From an uncultured Lachnospiraceae bacterium (GTDB lineage: Bacteria > Bacillota > Clostridia > Lachnospirales > Lachnospiraceae): DNA of 13,763 bases. Below the pieces are notes generated by a model. That model had not been told where the DNA came from. It searched no databases and saw nothing but the letters and a program-made list of their open reading frames with translations. Made by a program: the position numbers and the translations under genes. The stretch spans positions 1 to 13,763 of the forward strand of contig CANCYO010000069.1 of NCBI GenBank assembly GCA_947382415.1, given 5' to 3'. This document shows positions 1 through 8,369 of this stretch, in pieces (positions within the stretch are counted from its first letter, which is position 1; every line of letters starts with the position of its first letter).

Positions 1-47
1 GAGATGTCCGTGCGTGACTGGAGTTCAGACGTGTGCTCTTCCGATCT
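1..47. other. Illumina P7/TruSeq adapter with 8-base index (non-genomic)
   Basis: Positions 14-47 match the 34-base TruSeq index-read/read-2 adapter, ending in CTCTTCCGATCT. Positions 1-5 (GAGAT) are the end of the P7 flow-cell oligo, and the 8 bases between (6-13, GTCCGTGC) sit where an i7 index lies; its reverse complement is GCACGGAC. Genomic sequence begins at about 48. The translation of 14-46 gives TGVQTCALPI, a peptide familiar from adapter-contaminated database entries. The contig therefore starts at an untrimmed read end. Confidence 0.98.
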
Positions 48-3000
48 TCATTCTCCTTGAGAGACTGTTTGGTCTCTTTGTCCTTCACGGTGATCGTAGG
101 AGCCTGCGGTTTGTTATCGAGAGGATTGTAGGTCAGAACCTCTTTGCCAACCTCCACGATAAACTTCTTCAGATCCTTCTTTTCCACCACTTTAACATCC
201 AGTTCAATGCTGCCGGTGTAGTTGCCCTTACCGTTTATCTTAATCTTGCCATCCTCAGTAAATTTCTTCTTGGCATCGTCTTTAACCGCAAACTCATAAT
301 CCTTGGTGCCAAGCTTCATGCCATTGTAAATCATCACAGGCGCTGCCTTGGAGCCCTTTACTACAACAATAGAACCCTTTACCACATCCTGATCAGCAAT
401 ACTTTTCTGTTTGATCGTAAAGGTAGCAAATGCGCTGCCGGCGAGGTTGCCCTTTCCGGAAATGGTGATTCTGGGCGCTTTCTTTGCGGACTTATCTTCT
501 GCCTTGGTGTTGTTGCTGTATTTCACGGTGTAGTCTACACCCTCAGTCAACCGTTTTCCATTGTTCTTAACTATGATTCCGGGTTTGATGGCACTGCCGG
601 TATAAACATACTCTTTATCAGGATCTGCCAGTGTCACCACCAGATCGCTGCCGTCATCAGTGCCATCGCCGGTCCCAATATCGTCCTTCTGCCATGTCGC
701 CCTGATTGTCATGCTCTTGGTCGGCGTATAAGGTACTGTGATCGCTGCGCCTTCCTCATCCACCCATCCCTTGAAGATATAGCCTTCTCTGTTCAGTGTG
801 GAAGGAAGATCTGTCTGCGTAAGCTCTGTCCCTGCATCAATAATCTTGACTACAGGCGTGGTTCCATCCTGTCTGTCAATGGTAATGGTATACTGCCCCG
901 GCTCAACATTACCCGAACCAAAAGCATCCCATTCTCCCAAGTAACTCTCGATGGAAATAGGAGTGCCGTCTGCCAGCTTCTCCTCTGTAAATACCTTGGC
1001 CCAGCTGACTCTGTTTGCAGAATTATCGACACCCGATTTCTCGATCGTACCATACTCACCGCACAATTCCGATTCTCCGCCCAGCGAACTATCCCAACCT
1101 GCGTCACAGATCAACGATTTACCGGCATTCCAGAACGGATCCGCCTGCTCGATGGTTGTCTTATAGAATACGGCCTCGCCGGTCTTGCCCTGCCAGGGTC
1201 TGCCGAAATAACCCGGCTTGGATGTATGCTCAGAAGCGGTGTCCACGCCAGGCGTGGTGGAGGTAACCGTACACTCGTACATCAGATATCCTCTGCCTGC
1301 GGACTGCTGGGGCGCGGTGATGTAGCCCACATCATCCTTTAAGCCCTTTTCAGTCTGATCATTCGTATTAAATACCAGATCGCACTGTTTGAACACTGCC
1401 GTCATACCGCCAAAGATATAATCAGTCCCGCCATAGATAGAACAGGATTCAAATCCTGCTGTCGAGTTAACTCCGCCATACAGAGTATCCTGTCTGCTGA
1501 CAAATTTACAGTTCTTAAAATAAACCTGTTTAATATTGTTTGTGATTGCCAGAGCTGCTGCTCTTTCAACATAATCTTTTTCCTGAACCTTGGTATCACC
1601 AAGGGTAGTCATCTCTGCACGTTTTGCGGTACCTTCTTTGGCTCCGCTCTGTGCTACGATCACATCCTCCAGAGACTTGGCGGATACATACTGGTTAAAG
1701 GAATTCTCAAATATGATGCCTTCCGCGTTAAAATTGTCCGCATTAATCACCACTGTTGAGTTCCAGTATGTACCTGATCCTGCACCGGGATTTTCACAGC
1801 TTGCAAATCCGTTGGACTTGTTTACCGCAAGAGTATCTGCATTATACTTATAGTCAGAACCCATACTGTAATAAGTATATCCGTGGCCGTAATACCATGT
1901 TACCCTGACTGCGTTCTCATCAATGTCTACGCCCTTGTTCTTCAGCTCAATGCTGGGAGTTTTGGACGCATTCTTCAGGGTGACATTGGGCGTATCGACA
2001 ACGAGCATCTCCTCATAGTTACCGGGATCAATCATAATGGTAACCTTCTGGTCTGCTGTTTTGTCCATCTTTTTCACATCTGCCAGAGCAGCGCCGATGG
2101 TCTTATAAGTCTTATCCGGACCAACAGACAGGGTAGCGGCATAAGGTATCTTATCTGAAGCCCGCAGTACCTCTATCCCGCAAAGATATGCCTGCCCTGC
2201 AGCAGTACCTGTCTTACCTTCAATACTTACATTTCCGTCTTCTGCTACCGTATATTCCACAGAATCTATCTGATCTGTGCTGCCCGATTTCTCATCAACA
2301 GAGATATCGCCCAGTTTAAAGGCTGCCTCATAGCAGTATTTAACGGTTACTTTATCATTCTTCTTCAAATTGGGAATCACAACTACACTATCCGGCTTTA
2401 TCAGAAGATATGTTTTATTTTTCATTATAGAGCCACTCAGCTGCAATCCTGCATAGTAAGTCTGCTCACCTATTGTAGGGAAGGGAGTCTTATCGCCGGT
2501 AGCCTCGTTCAGAACACCAAAATCCCAACTGCTGATCTCATGGAACGGAACCGTTGTAGAAGTAGGCTCTCCCTTCACATTTACATTGGCCGTAAGACCC
2601 TGAACAACAGGATAGTTATCCAGACCTGTTACAACAACGCTGTAACGGCCGTCTCTCAGTTCCATATTATCCGCTACGGGGAATGTATAAACATACCCTT
2701 CCTCGTCAATATTCGTAAATGTTGCAACCGCATTAGTGGAATCCGCAACACCTGTGATTTTTAACGTCACCTTATATACAGGCTTCTTTTCAAACCGGAT
2801 ATCCATTGCTGTATCCGCTGTAGCAGAGATTTCTGTGGTCTGCAGAGAATAGTCGTTTACTCCCTCCGCGGAGACCGCATATTTCACACCGTCCTCTACA
2901 TTCAGCGTAAACGCTCCGTTTGACCGGTCAAGATTAAGCACCGGTTTAAATACATATTCCTTGGGAACAGTGAAACTCAGCTCCACTTTAGCCAACTGTG

Positions 3001-5932
3001 CTTCAGGCAGTCCGGTGATATTACCGGTAATAACTCTCTGCTGTACCTTTTCCAGTTTCAGGTTATGGGTTGCCTGTGCGTCTTTTCCAAGTTCAAGGGT
3101 TCTTCCCCCTTTAACCACATAGCCGTCAGCACCCTTCAAAGATACCTCATACGTATAACCGCCATACAAAATGCCGGAATATGTATTATTTGTCCTGGTC
3201 ATCTCAGTAACCTGACCCGTAGCCTGATTGGTAAACACAATTCCGTACTCCGCAGGAATATCACCGGCGTCCGTAACATCGATATCTCCGGATACAGTCA
3301 CTTCAGGAGCATGCTCTCTCGTAATGCGGGCACATACAAGCTTCTCATTCATACAGATCAGTTTATACCAGCCATCCTCAGCCGCGTGGAATACTGCCTC
3401 CTCCACACCATTCTGCGCTGTATATTCAAAAGTGCCACAAACTTCACCGTCAAGAGCATACAAATTGTAAGTCGCCGGCTTTTCGTTAGAACCCAGCATA
3501 CACCTCAATGTATCCCCTTCATAGAGATAAATATCCAATCGGGTTGCTTCCGAGCTTGCATAATTGGAATACAAATGACCTTCGTAAGTATTGCCGTCCT
3601 TATCCGTGAGGCTGGCATCATCATACCGGGTAAGATTTGTATTGGTGGTTCTGAGACGATTACCCGTCTTGTCGGACACAAATTTCAATGCCGGTACACC
3701 GTTGGAATCCCGTGAAACAAACGCGGGAAGCGAAATCTTTTCGCTGCCTGCTGTAACATCCGAATAAAATCCGTTGATAACATCAGCAGTCAAAAGGTTA
3801 TTGGCTCCCGTCACCGTCATTGCGCCAAAATCCCATACATCGGGAGTGCCGGAATCCAAAGCGGGACGCTCACCGACATAATCATACATAACGGACATGC
3901 TGTGAACATACGCGCCTGCACCAAGCGTAAGTTTTGTCCTGCCTGTCGCTCCTTTGATCATGTATTCCTTACCGGTTCCACTTTCCTCTTTTACTGTCCC
4001 GGTTATCACTTCACCGTTTGAACTCTTAAGATTACCGTTTCCATATACGCAGGTAGTCACAACGATGGTCGCCTGCCCTGACAGCTCTAGCCACAGAGAC
4101 GAACTTCCGTCTGCTGCGCAAAAACCATGCTTGTTTGCAAAATCCTTAAACTGTCCGTCAAAAGTAAGACCTTTGATCGCTTTTGCCGTTTCTTCAGGCA
4201 TATTGCCAAACAGATAGGTCTTCTCCTCGATATAATCAACCAGATATTCAACCTCTACACTATGGATATATACGTTATTGACACCGGAGTCAGGATTAAA
4301 AGTCAACGTCAGCTCTCCTGCCTCTGCCCCTGTTACGATCCATTTGCGGCTGTCGCCATCCGCAGTTTCCGTACACGCTTCAGACTCAGCCTTGCCGCTG
4401 GACGCCGTCATGGTTCCCTTTCCATGCTGGCACAGCGTAACAGTCACGTTTGCCTCATTGGACAGATTCAGCACCATTGTTGCATCTGCCGCTTTTGTCT
4501 GCAGACCATGATCATTCCAGTATACAATATTGTTGAATTTATAACCGGGAATCTTGGGAACCGCTCCCTGAGATACATCTTTAAGTGCGGTAAAATCCGT
4601 CAGACCCAGTTGAACCTGAGATACATCTTCCTCGGGATATTCAACCTCAACACTGTGGATATACAGACCGCTGGCAAAAGTCAATGTCAAATCTCCTGCC
4701 TCTGCCCCTGTCACTATCCATCTCAGACTGTCTCCGTCCGCTGTTTCCTTACATGCTTCGGACTCAACCTTACCGCTGGACGCCGTCATATCCCCTTTTC
4801 CATGCTGGCACAGTGTAACAGTCACATTTGCTTTCTTGGAAAGCTTGAGCACCATTGTTGCATCTGCTGCTTTCGTTGCCAGACCATGGTCGTTCCAATA
4901 CACAATATTATTGAATTTAAAGCCGGTAATCTCAGGAACTGCCGTGCCCTGCTGCTCTAAACCCGTAATTTTTGTAAAATCAGTCAGACCTTCCGCTACC
5001 ACAGCTTCCTGATATTCTACCTCTACACTGTGAATATACAGACCGCTGGCAAAAGTCAATGTCAAATCTCCTGCTTCTGCCCCTGTCACTATCCATCTCT
5101 GGCTGTCACCGTCTGACTCCTCGCACGGTTCAGACTCAGCCTTGCCGCTGGACGCCGTCATATTTCCATATCCCCAATGGCACATCGTAACAGTTACATT
5201 TGCTTTCTTTGAAAGCTTCAATACCATTGTCGCATTTTCTGCCCTGGTATGCAGACCATGATTATTCCAATACACGACATCGTTAAACGTAATGCCTGTA
5301 ATCTTTGGAACATCGCCCTGGCTTAAATTTTGAAGCACGGTAAAATCCGTCAGACCCGCTGCCACCCCGTCTTTTTCCTGTCCGGAATGCGTATCATCGG
5401 GGTCTGTCTCTATATGTTTTGTAGAAATTGAGCCGATATAGGATGCGCCCGTTGCGGCCACCGGAACATAACCTGCCTTGCCGACATAGCTGAAGGTCTG
5501 ATTTTTCTCCGCTGCCGCCTCGCCATTTACACTATAGTTCGTGTCATAATTGTCCACCGTAATCTCACAGGGACCATCCACAGGAACCTTAATGATTGCC
5601 CCTTTATTAAATATTGCCCAATCACCTGATCGCATCTGGAACTTAGCACCCGATGCACTGGCATCAATCTGGAGCCCCTTATAAGTACCTGTACTGCCCT
5701 CTGCATGTACCAGATCGGTTGTTTCCGACTTAAAATTCCACGTCTGATCCCCAGCCGACCCCGGCTGAACAACCCCTTCCGTCTGATCTGGCGCTTCAGC
5801 CGCTTCCACATTGCCTGCTCTCAGCAATTCTGCCGGAAGCGCCGTCACAAGCATCGCAACTGACAATAGAATGGAAATTGCGCTGCCCAATTGACGTTTA
5901 AGCTTCTTGGTCAAATTAAATTGCTCATACAT
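48..5932 (-). CDS. Secreted multi-module pectin methylesterase (CE8), 3' end missing
   Basis: This frame stays open for 1961 codons and is cut at the adapter junction. Residues 1-45 are a Sec signal (KKLKRQ, hydrophobic 16-33). A beta-type module starts at W65, followed by three tandem modules (G193, G315, G443) and a degenerate fourth (about 560-685). Further W-x-F modules start at W700 and W1136, with fibronectin/CarboxypepD-like stretches between them (about 876-1130). The pectinesterase beta-helix spans about 1266-1670. Its catalytic set is Q1481/D1482 (QDTLY), D1504 (TDYIFG) and R1578/W1580 (FGRPW); the spacings of 22 and 74 are close to those in plant and Erwinia enzymes. An InlB/Flg_new-like repeat (about 1678-1750, FKGW) and Ig-like repeats (YTGSAIKPGI, GKGNYTGS) follow. 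By family it demethylates pectin outside the cell, releasing methanol. The ATG at 5932 has AGGAGG 10 bases upstream. A cell-wall anchor may lie in the lost C-terminus. Confidence 0.93.
4244..4606 (-). repeat. Tandem protein module copy 3 in the pectinesterase
   Basis: About 121 residues starting GLTDFT at G443. It has the same landmarks as copies 1 and 2, with a small insertion before YIHSVEVEY (NPDSGVNNV replaces ASGL). DNA identity to the other copies is lower than that between copies 1 and 2. A degenerate fourth copy follows (about 3870-4240): it keeps NKHGF, LSGQATIVVTTCVYGNG and YVHSMSVMY but lacks GLTDFT and WIVTGAEAG. Confidence 0.82.
4637..4990 (-). repeat. Tandem protein module copy 2 in the pectinesterase
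   Basis: About 118 residues starting GLTDFT at G315 and ending YIHSVEVEY. It is nearly identical to copy 1 in its second half (65 of 66 bases) and shares FNNIVYWNDHGL and CQHGKG with copy 3. The DNA-level identity points to recent internal duplication or gene conversion. Confidence 0.85.
5012..5356 (-). repeat. Tandem protein module copy 1 in the pectinesterase
   Basis: About 115 residues, from GLTDFT (G193) to YIHSVEVEY. Shared landmarks are VYWNxHGL, ATMVLKLSKKANVTVT, MTASSGKxES and WIVTGAEAGDLTLTF. A 66-bp stretch (5034-5099) differs by one base from 4659-4724 in copy 2. It looks like an all-beta module. A carbohydrate-binding role is inference, from its position in a pectinase. I do not recognise a named family. 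Confidence 0.85.
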
Positions 5933-5959
5933 CTCTCTTCTTCCTCCTTTTATATTACT

Positions 5960-5984
5960 ATCAACGCCTACTGCCATCGTTGAT
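5960..5984 (-). promoter_or_regulatory. Leader hairpin upstream of the pectinesterase
   Basis: A perfect 7-bp inverted repeat, ATCAACG / CGTTGAT, with an 11-base loop. It ends 11 bases before the AGGAGG ribosome binding site (5943-5948 on the plus strand, read in reverse). It could be an RNA stem affecting translation or a DNA operator; nothing in the sequence decides this. Confidence 0.35.
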
Positions 5985-6013
5985 GCGCCAATAAGCGTAT
6001 TTTAATGGTTTTA

Positions 6014-6042
6014 ATACTATCACTTTTTAAATATAATCGCAA
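6014..6042 (-). promoter_or_regulatory. Candidate promoter of the pectinesterase gene
   Basis: On the minus strand TTGCGA (6037-6042) is followed after 17 bases by TAGTAT (6014-6019). Each hexamer matches sigma-A consensus at 4 of 6 positions. Transcription would start near 6007, giving a leader of about 75 bases. The weak match fits an activated promoter; other AT-rich hexamers nearby cannot be excluded. Confidence 0.4.
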
Positions 6043-6060
6043 CATTTTTGGGCATATTGC

Positions 6061-6079
6061 TAAAAAGTTTAACTTTTTA
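6061..6079. promoter_or_regulatory. 19-bp perfect palindrome, possible regulator site
   Basis: TAAAAAGTTTAACTTTTTA is a perfect 9+1+9 dyad. Its centre (6070) is about 63 bp upstream of the inferred pectinesterase start site, a usual place for an activator. It is AT-rich, so some symmetry could be chance, but 9 paired bases in a row is more than expected locally. Confidence 0.45.
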
Positions 6080-6190
6080 CATAAAATTATTAACCTGTTT
6101 TATCAAAACTCACCATTTTGAAGCGCAATAATTTTATACTTTATTAATAATATTATTCCGCTATAGAGTAATGCATTTGGGTAAAATTTT

Positions 6191-6199
6191 TGATATAAT
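6191..6199 (+). promoter_or_regulatory. Extended -10 promoter of the alpha/beta hydrolase gene
   Basis: TGaTATAAT is a perfect extended -10 element 52 bp before the ATG at 6252. No good -35 is visible at 16-18 bp spacing, which is normal for extended -10 promoters. Confidence 0.65.
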
Positions 6200-6224
6200 A
6201 CAAAAGACAGGCAGTAGAAAAAAC

Positions 6225-6251
6225 TTGGAGAAAATAATTTGGAGAAAATAA
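6225..6251 (+). repeat. Tandem duplicated ribosome binding site
   Basis: The 13-mer TTGGAGAAAATAA occurs at 6225-6237 and again at 6239-6251, with a 14-bp period. Each copy contains GGAG. The second copy directly abuts the ATG at 6252 (7 bases from GGAG to ATG) and sets the start. The first copy has no suitable in-frame start after it, so it may be a slippage duplication or a ribosome standby site. Confidence 0.8.
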
Positions 6252-7229
6252 ATGAGCATGCCATTCAAGAAAAGCAAATCAAGAAAACAGATCATAGCAG
6301 AAAACGAAATATCCGAGACCAGAGAGTTCCTGCTGGGCGGCTATCCCCAGAAGGTTGCCATTGACGGTAAAAAACGGAAGAATCCGGTGGTTATTATCCT
6401 GCACGGCGGGCCGGGGTCGCCCTTTCCCTTTTCGGTGGGATGCCGGGGGATCTTTCCCGAGCTTACAGAGTCGTTTACTGTGGTGTACTGGGATCAACTG
6501 GGCTGCGGAATCAACAATTATCCTATCATGGATCAGTTTTCCATTCATCATTTCACGGATATGACCAGAAACCTTATCATCGAGATCAAGCGTATGTTTC
6601 CCAAAAACCGGATCATCCTCTTCGGAATGTCCTGGGGCAGTATCCTGGCGCTGAAAACCGTGACGGCAATTCCCGTACCCGTAGACCGCTGCGTGACATA
6701 CGGGCAGATCTTAAATGAGATCACCTTTAATGAAGAGATTTATCATGCGCTGGAGGCGGCTCCTATGACAAACCGGCAGAAAAAAGAGCTGGCCCGGATC
6801 AGACAGGAGACCGGTCACAATATAAAAGATGGCAGAACCATTATGCGTTGGGTTCAAAAATACACAGAAGGATACCTGTGCAAATCCGGCGGGAAAAATC
6901 CCATGGGTGCACTGCTTTGGCAGATACTCACCAGTCCTGACTACACGATGAGTGATTTTACGGCAATGTTCGTCAACGGATATGCCCGCAATACCTCTCT
7001 GCTCAAAGAGCTGTTCGACATCGATCTTCGCGGGGATTTTGAAAAGGTTTCCATACCATATACAATACTTCAGGGGAGCACAGACATCGTAGCGTCCACA
7101 GCAAGGATCAAAGCTTTTACAGACCAACTGCACAATCCCCTTGTCAACTGCAAAATTATCGATAACTGCGGACATATTCCGGATGAGAAGGGAATGGAGA
7201 TCATCCGCCGGGAGCTCTCACTGCATTAG
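6252..7229 (+). CDS. Alpha/beta hydrolase, proline iminopeptidase-like (S33 type)
   Basis: A 325-residue cytoplasmic protein without signal peptide or membrane segment. The fold is marked by the oxyanion motif HGGPG (51-55), WDQLGCG (80-86) and the nucleophile elbow GMSWGS with S127. The acid is probably D278 (GSTDIVAS) and the base H308 (NCGHIPDE). Order and spacing match proline iminopeptidase-like serine hydrolases, and the length is normal for them. The usual DQRG of true iminopeptidases is DQLG here, so peptide cleavage is uncertain; an esterase or lactonase role is equally open. It has its own promoter and duplicated ribosome binding site. It runs away from the pectinesterase and its last 12 bases overlap the convergent ATPase gene, with no terminator between. 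Confidence 0.85.
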   Translation: MSMPFKKSKSRKQIIAENEISETREFLLGGYPQKVAIDGKKRKNPVVIILHGGPGSPFPFSVGCRGIFPELTESFTVVYWDQLGCGINNYPIMDQFSIHHFTDMTRNLIIEIKRMFPKNRIILFGMSWGSILALKTVTAIPVPVDRCVTYGQILNEITFNEEIYHALEAAPMTNRQKKELARIRQETGHNIKDGRTIMRWVQKYTEGYLCKSGGKNPMGALLWQILTSPDYTMSDFTAMFVNGYARNTSLLKELFDIDLRGDFEKVSIPYTILQGSTDIVASTARIKAFTDQLHNPLVNCKIIDNCGHIPDEKGMEIIRRELSLH

Positions 7230-8333
7230 TATTCTCTTCAAATCCATCATGGCTTCATAATCTGCAACGGAATCATACAGCTCCTTATAAAATCCGCTTT
7301 TGCGGTATCCCGGGCAGTCGCCATACTTAACATATAAATTGTCAATCATAATCTTCTGTTCGGAGTGAGTCACCCACGTATTATCACCGCGGCGGAACAG
7401 CTCCAGAAGTTCACAGTCATGGGTGGAAAAGATTAATGTGGCGCTTTTTTTGTTGATTTTTCTGTCCTTGTACAACATGATCAGGTTTCTGACGTGGGTT
7501 TTGTGAAGACCGCTTTCTATTTCATCCACAAGCAGATCAAAGCCCACCGTCAGGGACATCACAGCCAAAACATAAAGATTCAATCCTTTTGTGGTTCCGC
7601 CGGACAGAAAACGCAGCAGTTCTCTGCCCGTAAAACAGTGTTCCACTCCCTGATATACCAGAGAATAATGCGTCTCATCAGTCTGTGTGATCGCCGAAAT
7701 ATTTCTGTCAAAGATCGGAAGGATGCGATTGAGATAACCTGTATCCAGCTCCATAAGCTTCATCAATTGATAAGTAAATGCATAACCCTCTTCCACCTCC
7801 ACAAAAGCATCATAATAGATCTCTCTGATCGCCGGCTCTTTCAGAATAAAGCACAGGAACGAAAAATCCTGCGGTAACTCCCGCTCCGGAAACGCTATTT
7901 CAGTCCATTCTCCCAGATAGACCCCTTTTGCGCCCTCTCCCGCATACCTTTTGCAGAATACCTTCTGATTTATGAAAAGCGCTTTGTTCTCCCCGTTATG
8001 GGAATCGTCCAGCTCTGCTTTATATTGATACACATTTCCGTCCAGATAAAAAATAATTTCCAGACGCACTCCGTGATAACTGCAGTTCTTCCCGCTCAGC
8101 CCAAACGTACTTAATATATCATAGCACCAGTCCAGCAGCTCCAGCGCGGAGGTCTTGCCCGATGCATTTTTCCCGATGATCCCCACTGTAGTAAAAATAT
8201 ACAGACTCTCGTCCACCCTGATCAGATCGTACTCTTCATTCCCCTCATTGCATTCTGCCTTCGCCGTCAGGTCGATCTCAAAATCATCCGCACAGTTTTT
8301 AAATCCGTCCGCCTTGACTCTCAACAGTTTCAT
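7218..8333 (-). CDS. AAA15/OLD-like ATP-binding protein (COG1106 type)
   Basis: 371 residues from the ATG at 8333, which has AAAGGA with 7 bases spacing. A TTG six bases upstream (8339) extends the frame but sits almost on the ribosome binding site. The ABC/SMC-type ATPase set is complete: Walker A GKNASGKT (K60), signature LSGG (243-246), Walker B LLVDE (D270, E271) and H-loop STHD (H305). The section between Walker A and the signature is about 180 residues, too short for a long coiled coil, so this is the compact AAA15 form rather than SMC. Relatives include defence ATPases of the OLD/RloC type, but no nuclease, TOPRIM domain or RloB partner is adjacent. It follows the TetR gene by 36 bp in the same direction, so co-transcription is likely. 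Substrate unknown. Confidence 0.85.
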   Translation of the reverse strand: MKLLRVKADGFKNCADDFEIDLTAKAECNEGNEEYDLIRVDESLYIFTTVGIIGKNASGKTSALELLDWCYDILSTFGLSGKNCSYHGVRLEIIFYLDGNVYQYKAELDDSHNGENKALFINQKVFCKRYAGEGAKGVYLGEWTEIAFPERELPQDFSFLCFILKEPAIREIYYDAFVEVEEGYAFTYQLMKLMELDTGYLNRILPIFDRNISAITQTDETHYSLVYQGVEHCFTGRELLRFLSGGTTKGLNLYVLAVMSLTVGFDLLVDEIESGLHKTHVRNLIMLYKDRKINKKSATLIFSTHDCELLELFRRGDNTWVTHSEQKIMIDNLYVKYGDCPGYRKSGFYKELYDSVADYEAMMDLKRILMQ

Positions 8334-8369
8334 GTCCAAATCCTTTCACCATACCCCGCATATATAAGC

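Noticed and set aside
14..1342. Long plus-strand open frame of 442 codons
   Set aside because: It starts in the sequencing adapter (TGVQTCALPI) and runs antisense to the pectinesterase. The translation is low in domain signal and rich in Cys, Arg and Leu, as expected of a shadow frame.
3065..4960. Plus-strand frames of 216 and 277 codons (3065-3715 and 4127-4960)
   Set aside because: Both are antisense to the pectinesterase. The internal similarity in the second one only mirrors the tandem modules on the other strand. No suitable ribosome binding site.
6146..6157. AATAATATTATT palindrome
   Set aside because: A simple A/T alternation in an AT-rich intergenic region; symmetry is expected by chance.
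6279..7175. Minus-strand frames inside the hydrolase gene
   Set aside because: Antisense to an enzyme with a full catalytic triad; no recognisable domain.
8339..8339. TTG start for the ATPase, two codons upstream of the ATG
   Set aside because: AAAGGA is only about 2 bases from the TTG but 7 bases from the ATG at 8333, which is the better start.
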